From: AC-32 sp963716865
Lineage (GTDB): Bacteria; Actinomycetota; Thermoleophilia; Gaiellales; Gaiellaceae
Assembly (NCBI GenBank): GCA_963716865.1
Contig: CAVQUF010000002.1
Span: 1-64,000, forward strand
Direction of reading: 5' to 3'
Length of the DNA: 64,000 nucleotides
Shown: positions 13,536 through 21,307 of the stretch, one piece after another
Position numbering within the stretch: the stretch's first letter is position 1
How the letters are laid out: each line of letters starts with the position of its first letter
Notes under the pieces: model-generated
What the model was told of the DNA's origin: nothing
Database searches by the model: none
The model's input: the letters and a program-made list of their open reading frames with translations, nothing else
Made by a program: the position numbers and the translations under genes

Positions 13536-15388
13536 GCGCGGTGGCGCTCGGGCGGACGCGGGCCGAGCTCGGGCGGGCGCTGACGGAGGCGCGCGCGGGG
13601 TGGCGCTCGCCCGCATGGATTGCCGTGGCCGGGATCGCGCTCGCGGCGCTCGTCCCGTTCCTGTCGCTCCCGGGCGTGCGGGTCGACGCGCTCGCGCAGA
13701 CGGTCTACCTCGCCGTCGCCGCGACGGCGCTCGGGTTGACGGTCGGCGCGGCGGGCCTCCCGTCACTCGGGGCCGGGGCATTCATGGCGATCGGCGCCTT
13801 CACGTCGGCGCTGCTCGTCGCCCGCTCGGGCTGGCCGCTCGAGCCGGCGGCGCTCGTGGGGGCGCTTGCCGCCCTCGCTGCGGGGGTGCTCTTCGGGGGA
13901 GTCGTCCGCCTGCGCCCGGCGTTCGTCGCCGCGAGCACCTGGGCGCTCGCCTGGCTGGTCTGGCTGTTCCTGCTCGCGTTTCCGTCCGTCTCCGGCGGGT
14001 CGCAGGGCCTGATCGTCCCGGAGAAGAGGCTGCTCGGCCTCGACGCGACGCCGACTGTGCACTTCGAAGTCGCGCTCGCGCTGCTCGCGCTGACGGCGCT
14101 CGGCATCGCGGCCGCGAGGCGTGGCGCTCCGGGTCTGGAGCTCTCGGCGCTACGGCAGGCGCCGGCGCTCGCGACATCGCTGGGCGTGCGGCTCGGGCGG
14201 CGCCGGCTTGGCGCGTTCGCGGCTTCGGCGTGCCTGGCCGGTCTCGCGGGAGGGCTCTCGGTGCAGCTCGCGGCCGTGGCCGACCCCGCGAGCTACGACC
14301 CCTTCCTCTCGTTCAAGCTGCTCGTGGCGGTGCTGCTGGGCGGTGCGGCCTCGACGCTCGGGCCGGCGGCCGGGGTGGCCGCGCTGGGCCTGATCGCGCT
14401 GGCATCGGACCCGCTCGCCCGCCTGCTGCAGCTTCCGCTCGAGCGCTTCGACGCCGCGGTCGCCGCGCTGCTGCTCGTGTTCGTGCTCGCGCTTGGAGGC
14501 GGCGGGATCGTGCCGTGGGCGGCGCACTGGCTCGCACGACTCGGCTGGTTCCCGGAGCGTGCGCGGGCCAGGAAAGTAACAGACTGTTACAAGGAGGAAC
14601 GCGCCCGGGCGGTCGGCGACGGGCCGGCGTTGCAGGCGGTGGGGCTGAGGAAGGCCTTCGGCGGGCTGGTCGCGGTCGACGGGCTCTCGCTGGAGCTCGT
14701 CCGCGGCCGGGCGACCGCGCTCGTCGGGCCGAACGGCTCCGGGAAGACGACGGCCCTGCGCGTGATCTCCGGCTCCGTGGCCCCCGACGACGGCCGCGTC
14801 CTGCTCGACGGCAGGGACCTGAGCGCCGCGGAGACGCCTGAGCGCGTGATCCTCGGCGTCGCGCGCACGCTCCAGTCGGTGTCGACCTTCCCGGAGCTGA
14901 CCGCTCTCGAGAACGTCGAGGTCGGCAGGAGCGTCCGGCGGCGCTACGGCGGCGGGATCAGGACGGCTCTGGCGACACCCCGCGCCCGCAGCGAGGCGGC
15001 GGCGAGCGAGACGGCGGCGCTCGAGGCGCTCGCGACGGTCGGGCTCGAGCGGCACGCGGACGTCCCCACGGCGCTGCTGACGAGCTCGGAGCGGCGCCTG
15101 GTCGCGCTGGCCGCGGCGCTCGCGACCGAGCCGGAGGTCCTGCTCGTGGACGAGCTCGCCGCGGGCGCGGGCGCAGAGGAGCTGGAGCGGCTCGCAGAGG
15201 TCGTGGCGCGCATTAGCGGCCGCGGGATCGCGCTGCTGCTCGTAGAGCACAACCTGCGCTTGGTGCGGCTCGTCGCCGATCGCGTGGTCGTGCTCGCCGC
15301 CGGGCGTGTCGCCGCCGAGGGCACGGTCGCAGAGGTCGCCGAGAGCGCCGCCGTCCGCCGGGCGTACCTCGGTGCGCAGAGCCTCTGA
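13532..15388 (+). CDS. Fused ABC permease-ATPase (LivM-LivG type)
   Basis: 618 residues. Residues 1 to about 340 are a LivM-type permease with about eight helices. After a hydrophilic linker (348-365), residues about 366-618 form an ABC ATPase: Walker A GPNGSGKTT (399-407), Q-loop near TLQSVSTFPEL, Walker B EVLLVDELAAG, H-switch LLVEHNL. The signature motif is degenerate (LTSSERR where LSxGxxR is expected). The linker is encoded across a 17-bp palindrome (14575-14591) followed by AAGGAGG, which could serve as an internal ribosome-binding site. No LivF-type second ATPase occurs in the window, so the fused subunit may act as a homodimer. Confidence 0.85.
   Translation: MSAVALGRTRAELGRALTEARAGWRSPAWIAVAGIALAALVPFLSLPGVRVDALAQTVYLAVAATALGLTVGAAGLPSLGAGAFMAIGAFTSALLVARSGWPLEPAALVGALAALAAGVLFGGVVRLRPAFVAASTWALAWLVWLFLLAFPSVSGGSQGLIVPEKRLLGLDATPTVHFEVALALLALTALGIAAARRGAPGLELSALRQAPALATSLGVRLGRRRLGAFAASACLAGLAGGLSVQLAAVADPASYDPFLSFKLLVAVLLGGAASTLGPAAGVAALGLIALASDPLARLLQLPLERFDAAVAALLLVFVLALGGGGIVPWAAHWLARLGWFPERARARKVTDCYKEERARAVGDGPALQAVGLRKAFGGLVAVDGLSLELVRGRATALVGPNGSGKTTALRVISGSVAPDDGRVLLDGRDLSAAETPERVILGVARTLQSVSTFPELTALENVEVGRSVRRRYGGGIRTALATPRARSEAAASETAALEALATVGLERHADVPTALLTSSERRLVALAAALATEPEVLLVDELAAGAGAEELERLAEVVARISGRGIALLLVEHNLRLVRLVADRVVVLAAGRVAAEGTVAEVAESAAVRRAYLGAQSL
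14575..14591. repeat. 17-bp palindrome AGTAACAG-A-CTGTTACA
   Basis: Located at the permease-ATPase junction inside the fused gene. Near-identical copies at 31872-31888 and 43528-43544 also sit at gene junctions. It could be an operator, an mRNA processing hairpin or a mobile palindrome. Confidence 0.6.
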
Positions 15389-15410
15389 CTCCGGGCTGTA
15401 AGCTCGGCCC

Positions 15411-16637
15411 GTGCGCCGGACAGCCCTTCTGCTCGCCGGCCTCGCGGCGATCGCAGGAGGATGCGGCAGCGGCTCCGGTGCGCCGCCGGGGAAGATCGTG
15501 CTCGCGGTGGACGTGCCGGTCACGGGCAGCCCGTACGTCGCCCAGACGGTCCGCAACGGAGTCGGGCTCGCGGTCGACCGCCTCGACGGAGGCGGGGGGA
15601 TCACTGTCGGCTCGCGCAAGTACAAGCTCAAGGTCAAGCTCTACGACAACCATCTCTCGGCGCGCCGCGCGGTCGAGGACACGAGGCGGGCGCTGGCCGC
15701 CGGCGCGGTCGCGATCGTGACCGACGGCACCGGGGTCCCTGCGACCTGGCAGCTCGCGAAGAAGGACGGCGTCCCGATCGCGATCACCTACGACGGCGCC
15801 ACCGGTCTCGTCAACCCGGACACGCGTCCGAACGTCTTCCGGATCGCGCCGACGAGCCATGGGATCGCCCTCCGCTACGCCGAGTACCTGATCCCCAAGG
15901 GCCTGAAGGTCGGGCTCCTGCACGACGACAGCGCCTACGGCCAGGAGGGCTCCGCGGACCTCGACAAGGCGTTCTCCGAGAACCCGCACTCGGTCGCGCT
16001 CAAGATGACGCTTCCGGCCGGCGCGACCGATCTCTCGGCCCAGATCCTCCGCGCACGCCGATCGGGCGCGACCGCCCTGCTCGCCTGGGGGCAGCCGTCG
16101 ACGATCGCCGCGGTCCTGACGGCCGCGCGCAGCATCGGCTGGAACGTCCCCGTCTACACGCCGCCGACGGGCTCCGATCCGTACATCAGGCAGCGGCTCG
16201 CCGACCATCCGGACTGGGTCGACGGGCTCACGTTCGCGTCCGGCCGGATGACGGCCGAGGTCGGCCCGGCCCCCTTCCAGAGCTTCGAGTCGCAGTACGA
16301 GGCGACCTACGGCCCGGACAAGGTCGGCGTCCGGAACTCGCACGGCCAGGCGGTTGTCCAGCCGCCTGAGTTCCCGATGTACTCGTACGACTTCGTGAAC
16401 CTTCTCGTCGCCGCACTCACGCACGCCGGCTCCGTCGACCCGCACAAGGTGCAGGCCGCGCTCAACCAGGTGACCACGCAGGGCGCCAACGGGGACGACC
16501 GTGGGTTCAACGTGCACAACCACGAGGGCGTCATCGACGACGACATCTACTTCGCGCGCTTCCACGACATGACGTACGCGCCCGTCACGGACGACCCGCT
16601 CTCGTCGACGCTGCCGAAGATCAAGCAGACGCGCTGA
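15411..16637 (+). CDS. ABC transporter substrate-binding lipoprotein (LivK-like)
   Basis: 408 residues. A short signal sequence ends in a lipobox AIAGGC with lipidated Cys18, then the periplasmic-binding fold of the branched-chain amino-acid/amide family: GKIVLAVDVPVTGSPY, a GTGVPATWQLAKKDGVP segment, and FRIAPTSHGIALRYAEYL. It captures the ligand outside the membrane for the permeases upstream. The GTG start has -10 box TAAGCT (15399-15404) 6 nt upstream, giving it its own leaderless promoter although it follows the transporter genes. Confidence 0.88.
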   Translation: MRRTALLLAGLAAIAGGCGSGSGAPPGKIVLAVDVPVTGSPYVAQTVRNGVGLAVDRLDGGGGITVGSRKYKLKVKLYDNHLSARRAVEDTRRALAAGAVAIVTDGTGVPATWQLAKKDGVPIAITYDGATGLVNPDTRPNVFRIAPTSHGIALRYAEYLIPKGLKVGLLHDDSAYGQEGSADLDKAFSENPHSVALKMTLPAGATDLSAQILRARRSGATALLAWGQPSTIAAVLTAARSIGWNVPVYTPPTGSDPYIRQRLADHPDWVDGLTFASGRMTAEVGPAPFQSFESQYEATYGPDKVGVRNSHGQAVVQPPEFPMYSYDFVNLLVAALTHAGSVDPHKVQAALNQVTTQGANGDDRGFNVHNHEGVIDDDIYFARFHDMTYAPVTDDPLSSTLPKIKQTR

Positions 16638-16642
16638 AGGCC

Positions 16643-17791
16643 GTGAGGCGACTCGCTTTGACCGGCGCCGCGCTCGCGGTCGCCGTGCTGGCCGCGCCCG
16701 CATTTGCCGCCAAGAAGCCGAGCCAGCAGATCGTCCTGCCGGGGCCGGTCCCCTATCCGACCGTGAGCCCGCCGATCACCGGGAACGCACCGCTCCCGCG
16801 GAGCTTCCTCCTGAGGGTGGGCGTCTCGAGTGCGCAGCGCGTGCTCGTCGGCGTCGATGCGAGCGGCCGCCCGGTGAGCCTCCACGTCCGGCAGCGGCTC
16901 CTGGTCTCGGGGAAGGGCGATTACCAGTTTGCGATCGGCGGGCCGATCGTGGACGTTCGCGCGGCTCCGGGCTCCGAGTCGGAGCCCGGCCTTCGAGCCG
17001 ACCAGGTCCTCTGGGCGGGGTTCTCGCCCGGGAGGAAGGTGCTCGCGGCCGACATCACCCTGCGTGCGGCTCCGGTCGCGCAATTCCTCCCCGTGCGGCT
17101 TCGCATCGGGCGCGACGGCGACCGCGTGACGCTCACGGTCGTCAATGCGACCCGGGCGTCGGGGGTCGCGTACTCGGGCGCGGCACGCACGGCCGACCTG
17201 GCGGCGCTGCTGGACTCGGCCCGCCGCGCGTCACTATCCGGCTCGCGGCTGAAGGCGGCCTTCGCGACCTTCGTCGGGCCGGTGCACGCGCGCAAGGAAG
17301 TGGCCGAGGCGCCGCTCCGGGTTGCAGGTGAGCTGAGCGTCCCCGGTGGGCAGCCGGTCCGGTTCGCCCGAACGCTCGGGGACGGCGGACCGCTCGCCTT
17401 CAGCGTCGAGGCGCGCGGACAGGGGGAGCCGAAGGTGCTGCTGCGGGTGAGCCCAGCGCCCGTCGTGCGGCTGCTTCGCCCGCCGGGAGCCCGGACCTGG
17501 ACGGCCGCGGTCCGGAAGCGCCGGCTTTCCTCCGCCCTTCTGCTCCGGCGACTGTTCGAGGCGCGTATGCGGCTCGTGCGCGCCGACCAGTACCAGAGCT
17601 TCCTCGCCGACCCCGACGCGGACGGGCGGAGCCGGGCGGTCTACGTCTACACGACGGTCGAGGCGGCGCAGGCCCCGGCGGCGGTCGCCAGGTCCACGGG
17701 GGATGGCAGCAACGTCCTGCTGGTCGTGCTCGTGGTCGCCGGGTCGGTCGTGGCCGCCGCAGGCGGGCTCGTCGTCTGGGCGCACAGCTAG
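16643..17791 (+). CDS. Secreted/membrane-anchored protein, unknown function
   Basis: 382 residues. A signal peptide (RRLALTGAALAVAVLAAPAFA, cleavage after about residue 22) precedes a proline-rich segment and a long beta-rich exported domain without recognised motifs. A C-terminal transmembrane helix (VLLVVLVVAGSVVAAAGGLVVW) follows, so the domain is probably tethered outside. The GTG start lies 5 nt after the substrate-binding protein gene, suggesting the same transcript and a possible accessory role in uptake. No family recognised. Confidence 0.7.
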   Translation: MRRLALTGAALAVAVLAAPAFAAKKPSQQIVLPGPVPYPTVSPPITGNAPLPRSFLLRVGVSSAQRVLVGVDASGRPVSLHVRQRLLVSGKGDYQFAIGGPIVDVRAAPGSESEPGLRADQVLWAGFSPGRKVLAADITLRAAPVAQFLPVRLRIGRDGDRVTLTVVNATRASGVAYSGAARTADLAALLDSARRASLSGSRLKAAFATFVGPVHARKEVAEAPLRVAGELSVPGGQPVRFARTLGDGGPLAFSVEARGQGEPKVLLRVSPAPVVRLLRPPGARTWTAAVRKRRLSSALLLRRLFEARMRLVRADQYQSFLADPDADGRSRAVYVYTTVEAAQAPAAVARSTGDGSNVLLVVLVVAGSVVAAAGGLVVWAHS

Positions 17792-17813
17792 CCGGACGCA
17801 GTAGCCTCGTCGC

Positions 17814-18743
17814 GTGCCGCTCTACCTGACCGAGGCCGACGTCGGCGAGCTCCTGACTCCGGCCGATGCCCTCGAGGCCGTCGAGGGCTGCTTCCGGCGC
17901 CTCGGCGAAGGCGTGATCGACAACACGCCGCGCAAGCGCACCCGGCTCGAGGGCGGCATGTTCGCCGTCATGTCCGCGGTCGACCGCGGGCTGGGCCTCG
18001 CCGGCCTGAAGTCCTACGCCTGGCTCGAGGACGGGACGCCGTTCGTGGTCGTCCTCTTCGACACGATCAAGGCCGAGCTCGCGGCCGTGATCGAGGCGGA
18101 CAAGCTCGGGCAGCTCCGGACGGGCGCAGCGAGCGGGGTTGCGTCGAAGTACCTCGCGCGCGAAGGCGCGGAGTCGCTCGGGATCATCGGCTGCGGCTGG
18201 CAGGCGCGGAGCCAGGTCGCGTGCATCAGGGAGGCTCTGCCCGGAATCGAGCGGGTCGTGGCCTACTGCCGCAACGTGAAGCGGCTGCGCGCGTTCTGCA
18301 AGGAGACCGGCGCCAAGGCCGGGGAGAGCCACCGCGACGCCGCGGCACAGGACGTGGTCGTCACCGCGACGACCTCGCCCGACCCGGTCCTGCGCGGCGA
18401 GTGGCTGCGACCGGGTGCGCTCGTGTGCGCGATCGGGGCGAACGATCCCCGGCACCGCGAGCTCGACAACGTCGTCCTCGAGCGTGCGGCGTTCGTCTGC
18501 TGCGACTCCCGGGAACAGTCGCGGCTCGAGTCCGGCGACCTGATCGAGCCGGTCGAGGCCGGCGTGCTCGACTGGCTCGAGGTGCACGAGCTGCAGGAGG
18601 TGGTCGCCGGCGAGCTACCCGGCCGCCAGGCCGACGACGACGTCGTGCTCTTCAAGTCGAACGGGCTCGCTGCCTGGGACGTCGCGATCGGCTCGGTCGC
18701 GCTCGAGCGCGCTCAGGAGCGCGGCACTGGGACGCGGGTCTAG
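17814..18743 (+). CDS. Ornithine cyclodeaminase / mu-crystallin family protein
   Basis: 309 residues. NAD(P)-binding Rossmann motif LGIIGCGWQA (about 122-131), conserved KSYAWLEDGTPFVVVLFD and DKLGQLRTGAASGVASKYLA, and GALVCAIGANDPRHREL later on. Members include ornithine cyclodeaminase, alanine dehydrogenase (archaeal type) and ketimine reductases; the sequence alone does not decide. The GTG start has a -10 box TAGCCT (17802-17807) 6 nt upstream. It may act on an amino acid imported by the upstream transporter. Confidence 0.85.
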   Translation: MPLYLTEADVGELLTPADALEAVEGCFRRLGEGVIDNTPRKRTRLEGGMFAVMSAVDRGLGLAGLKSYAWLEDGTPFVVVLFDTIKAELAAVIEADKLGQLRTGAASGVASKYLAREGAESLGIIGCGWQARSQVACIREALPGIERVVAYCRNVKRLRAFCKETGAKAGESHRDAAAQDVVVTATTSPDPVLRGEWLRPGALVCAIGANDPRHRELDNVVLERAAFVCCDSREQSRLESGDLIEPVEAGVLDWLEVHELQEVVAGELPGRQADDDVVLFKSNGLAAWDVAIGSVALERAQERGTGTRV

Positions 18744-18994
18744 CCAGGCCGCCGGTCGCGCTCTTCGGCGACGGCGCCCTCGCCCAGCGCGTGGACGACC
18801 TCGGGCTCGTCCAGCAGGCGCGCCAGCTCCTGCTCGGTGCAGCGGTTCCGGATGTAGGGATCCTCGAGGATCTCGGCCAGCGGTCGTCCGCGCTCGTGCT
18901 CCCGGATGATGTACGCGGCGACGCGGTCCTCCTTGCCCGCGCGGGCGAAGAGGAACGAGAACGGATTGCGGAGGAAGCTCGAGAACCGGGCCAC
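18740..18994 (-). CDS. Small conserved-looking protein, unknown function
   Basis: 84 residues, mainly helical and charged, with an N-terminal RFSSFLRNPFSFLFARAGKEDR segment and DPYIRNRCTEQELARLLDEPEV. No membrane segment or known domain. The GTG start at 18994 has a perfectly placed -10 box TAGGAT (19006-19001 on the minus strand, 6-nt gap), back to back with the -10 box of the divergent gene at 19021. Its stop overlaps the end of the convergent cyclodeaminase-like gene by 4 nt. Confidence 0.65.
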   Translation of the reverse strand: MARFSSFLRNPFSFLFARAGKEDRVAAYIIREHERGRPLAEILEDPYIRNRCTEQELARLLDEPEVVHALGEGAVAEERDRRPG

Positions 18995-19020
18995 GACTGG
19001 ATCCTAGTAGGGTCCGGTCC

Positions 19021-19359
19021 GTGAGGAAGCCGTCCGCCGCCCGGTTTGCGGAGCGCGAGGTGCAGGGGGTCGACGACCGGGGCGAGGCGGAGCGGGTGGT
19101 GATCTGGATCGAGCGGCTGCCCGGTGCGCTGTGGGCGGTCGGGCGCGCGGTCAACCCGCAGTACCGCCGCAGCGACGAGGCCCGCCGCGACGACTACATC
19201 TTCCAGGGCTACGAGCTGTCCGACGCGCTGGAGGCGGCGAACGGGGCGCTGGAGGACGACACGCGCGTCTCCGAGCAGGACGGCAGCGAGGAGAAGGTGA
19301 AGCCGTTCGTCCGCGACGAGCTGCTCCGGCCGCTCGAGCGCTGGTTCTTCGGCCGGTGA
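19021..19359 (+). CDS. Hypothetical protein
   Basis: 112 residues, soluble and charged, with repeated acidic-basic segments (ARRDDYIFQGYELSDALEAAN) and a C-terminal LLRPLERWFFGR. I do not recognise a family. The GTG start has -10 box TAGGGT (19008-19013) 7 nt upstream, divergent from and almost overlapping the promoter of the minus-strand gene ending at 18994. Its stop codon overlaps the aldolase start (GTGA), so it is probably cotranslated with that gene. Confidence 0.65.
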   Translation: MRKPSAARFAEREVQGVDDRGEAERVVIWIERLPGALWAVGRAVNPQYRRSDEARRDDYIFQGYELSDALEAANGALEDDTRVSEQDGSEEKVKPFVRDELLRPLERWFFGR

Positions 19360-19958
19360 GGCACGGCGAGCTCCGGGCGGAGCTCTGCGAGACCTTGCGC
19401 CGGATGGCGGCCGGCGGGCTCGTGCTCGGCGCGGCCGGCAACGCGAGCGCACGCGCGGGCGGGCTCGTCGCGATCTCTCCGAGCGGGCTCTGGTACGACA
19501 CCCTCCGGCCCGAGGACGTCTGCCTGGTCGAGGAGGACGGCACCATCCTCGAAGGGCCCGCGCCGAGCGTCGAGCTTCCGATGCACCTCGCGGTGCTCGC
19601 GGCGCGGCCGGAGGCCGGGGCGGTCGTGCACACCCACTCGCCGTACGCGACGGCGCTCTCGCGCGTGGTGGACGAGATTCCGGTGGTCGAGCCCGAGCAG
19701 GCTGCTCTCGTCGGCGGCCCGGTCCCCATCGCCCCGCCGGTTCCGTCGGGGACGGCGGAGCTGGGCGAGGCCGTGCTCGCCGCGGCCGGAGAGCGCTCGG
19801 CAGTCGTCGTCCGCGACCACGGCCCGGTCTGCTTCGGAACCGATCTGTCCGGTGCGCTCGCCTGCGCGTTCGCGGTCGAGGAGAACGCGCGGATCTATGC
19901 GCTCGCGCGGCTCCTGCGCGGCGACGATCGGCTGGCCGGCGACGAGCGCAGCCCGTAG
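19356..19958 (+). CDS. Class II aldolase/adducin family protein
   Basis: 200 residues of the L-fuculose-phosphate aldolase type. N-terminal GLVLGAAGNASAR (the GNxSxR phosphate-binding motif), the SPSGLWYD loop, zinc ligands HTH at residues 92-94 in VVHTHSPYAT, and a later histidine in VVRDHGPVCFG. The enzyme would cleave or isomerise a sugar phosphate in the cytoplasm; 5-deoxyribose salvage and methionine salvage members look similar. The start overlaps the upstream gene by 4 nt. Confidence 0.88.
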   Translation: MRHGELRAELCETLRRMAAGGLVLGAAGNASARAGGLVAISPSGLWYDTLRPEDVCLVEEDGTILEGPAPSVELPMHLAVLAARPEAGAVVHTHSPYATALSRVVDEIPVVEPEQAALVGGPVPIAPPVPSGTAELGEAVLAAAGERSAVVVRDHGPVCFGTDLSGALACAFAVEENARIYALARLLRGDDRLAGDERSP

Positions 19959-19959
19959 G

Positions 19960-20400
19960 TCACTTCGGGTCTTTGGGCCACTCGAGGTCGGCGTTCGGGA
20001 TCGGGTCGCCGTGCGGGTCGTGCGTCGGGTAGCCGAGCGCGCTGTCGATCCGCGCCTCCAGCTCCTCGGAGAGGACGTGCTCCAGCCGGTCGGCCTCGTC
20101 GTGGACGTCGTCGACGTGCAGCCCGAGCGTGCGCGCGAGGTAGAGCTCGAGCAGGCGGTGGTGGCGGATGACCTCGACCGCGACCTTCTCGCCGGACGCG
20201 GTGAGGCGAACGCCGCGGTAGGGCGCGTGCTCGACGAGCTCGAGCGCGGCGAGCTTCTTCACCATCTCGCTCGCCGAGGCGGGCGAGACCTTCTGCGCGC
20301 GGGCGAGCGCGGTCACCGACACGCGGCTGCTGTTCAGCTGCAGGTGGTAGAGCGCCTTGAGGTAGTCCTGGATCGAGTCGCTGAGCCCGGGCTTGGCCAC
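19960..20400 (-). CDS. DtxR/MntR-family metal-dependent transcriptional regulator
   Basis: 146 residues. N-terminal winged helix (SIQDYLKALYHLQ; VSVTALARAQKVSPASASEMVKKL recognition region; YRGVRLTASGEKVA) and a metal-binding dimerisation domain (RHHRLLELYLARTLGL, DEADRLEHVLSEELEARID, ending GDPIPNADLE). It lacks the SH3-like third domain, as in MntR-type proteins. It probably represses metal transport genes with Mn or Fe bound. The GTG start has -10 box TAGACT (20412-20407, minus) 6 nt upstream, divergent from mqnD. Confidence 0.9.
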   Translation of the reverse strand: MAKPGLSDSIQDYLKALYHLQLNSSRVSVTALARAQKVSPASASEMVKKLAALELVEHAPYRGVRLTASGEKVAVEVIRHHRLLELYLARTLGLHVDDVHDEADRLEHVLSEELEARIDSALGYPTHDPHGDPIPNADLEWPKDPK

Positions 20401-20463
20401 GTGAAAAGTCTAAGGGCGGCTTCCCGCACGCGGCCCACTCCCCGGTGTTAGCCTCCTGCGCCT

Positions 20464-21297
20464 GTGCTGATCCGTCTCGGACACAGTCCCGACCCGGACG
20501 ACGCCTTCATGTTCTGGGGACTCGCCTCGGGCGAGGTCGACCCCGGCGAGTTCGAGTTCGAGCACGTCCTGCAGGACATCCAGACGCTCAACGAGTGGGC
20601 GCTCGAAGGGATGCTCGAGGTGAGCGCGATCTCGCTCGCGGCGTACCCGCTCGTCCAGGAGCGCTACGTGCTGCTCCCGCACGGCGCGTCGATGGGCGCG
20701 GGCTACGGGCCGATCGTCGTCGCGCGGGAGGAGATGTGCACGCGCGACCTCGGCAGCGTCGAGATCGCCGTGCCGGGCGAGCTGACGACGGCGTTCCTGG
20801 TGCTGCGGATGTGCCTCGGCAACGTCCCGTTCCGCTACCGCACGGTCCCGTTCGACCGGATCATCGACGAGGTCATCTCGGGCCGCTCGAAGGCCGGGCT
20901 GCTGATCCACGAGGGCCAGCTGACCTACGAGGCCGAAGGGCTGAAGAAGGTCGTCGACCTCGGCGAGTGGTGGCTTCTGGAGACGGGGCTGCCGCTGCCG
21001 CTCGGGGCGAATGTCGCGCGCCGCGATCTCGGTGCCGACACGCTGTTCGAACTCTCCGATGTCCTCCGCGCGTCGATCCAGGCAGGGCTCGACAACCGCC
21101 GCGAGGCGATGCAGTACGCGCTCCAGTTCGGACGTGGCCTCGACCTCGAGCTGGCCGACCGCTTCGTCGGCATGTACGTCAACGAGCTCACCCGCGAGTA
21201 CGGCGACGAGGGCCGGCAGGCCGTCCGCGAGCTGCTGCTGCGGGCGGAGGAGCTCGGCGCCTACGAGCACCCCGTTCGGGTCGAGTTCGTCGGATAG
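20464..21297 (+). CDS. mqnD: 1,4-dihydroxy-6-naphthoate synthase MqnD
   Basis: 277 residues. The family start GHSPDPDDAFMFWGL (residues 5-19), EWALEGMLEVSAIS, and LVVDRFVGMYVNELT-type C-terminus identify MqnD, which converts cyclic dehypoxanthinyl futalosine to 1,4-dihydroxy-6-naphthoate in the futalosine pathway to menaquinone. This implies menaquinone made without MenFDHCEB. The GTG start has a -10 box TAGCCT (20449-20454) 9 nt upstream. Other mqn genes are not in the window. Its TAG stop is part of the next gene's -10 box. Confidence 0.92.
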   Translation: MLIRLGHSPDPDDAFMFWGLASGEVDPGEFEFEHVLQDIQTLNEWALEGMLEVSAISLAAYPLVQERYVLLPHGASMGAGYGPIVVAREEMCTRDLGSVEIAVPGELTTAFLVLRMCLGNVPFRYRTVPFDRIIDEVISGRSKAGLLIHEGQLTYEAEGLKKVVDLGEWWLLETGLPLPLGANVARRDLGADTLFELSDVLRASIQAGLDNRREAMQYALQFGRGLDLELADRFVGMYVNELTREYGDEGRQAVRELLLRAEELGAYEHPVRVEFVG

Positions 21298-21300
21298 CTT
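21295..21300 (+). promoter_or_regulatory. -10 box recycled from mqnD stop codon
   Basis: TAGCTT, whose first three bases are the mqnD stop, lies 7 nt before the GTG of the thiolase gene. Consistent with a leaderless transcript. Confidence 0.5.
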
Positions 21301-21307
21301 TCGCCGC

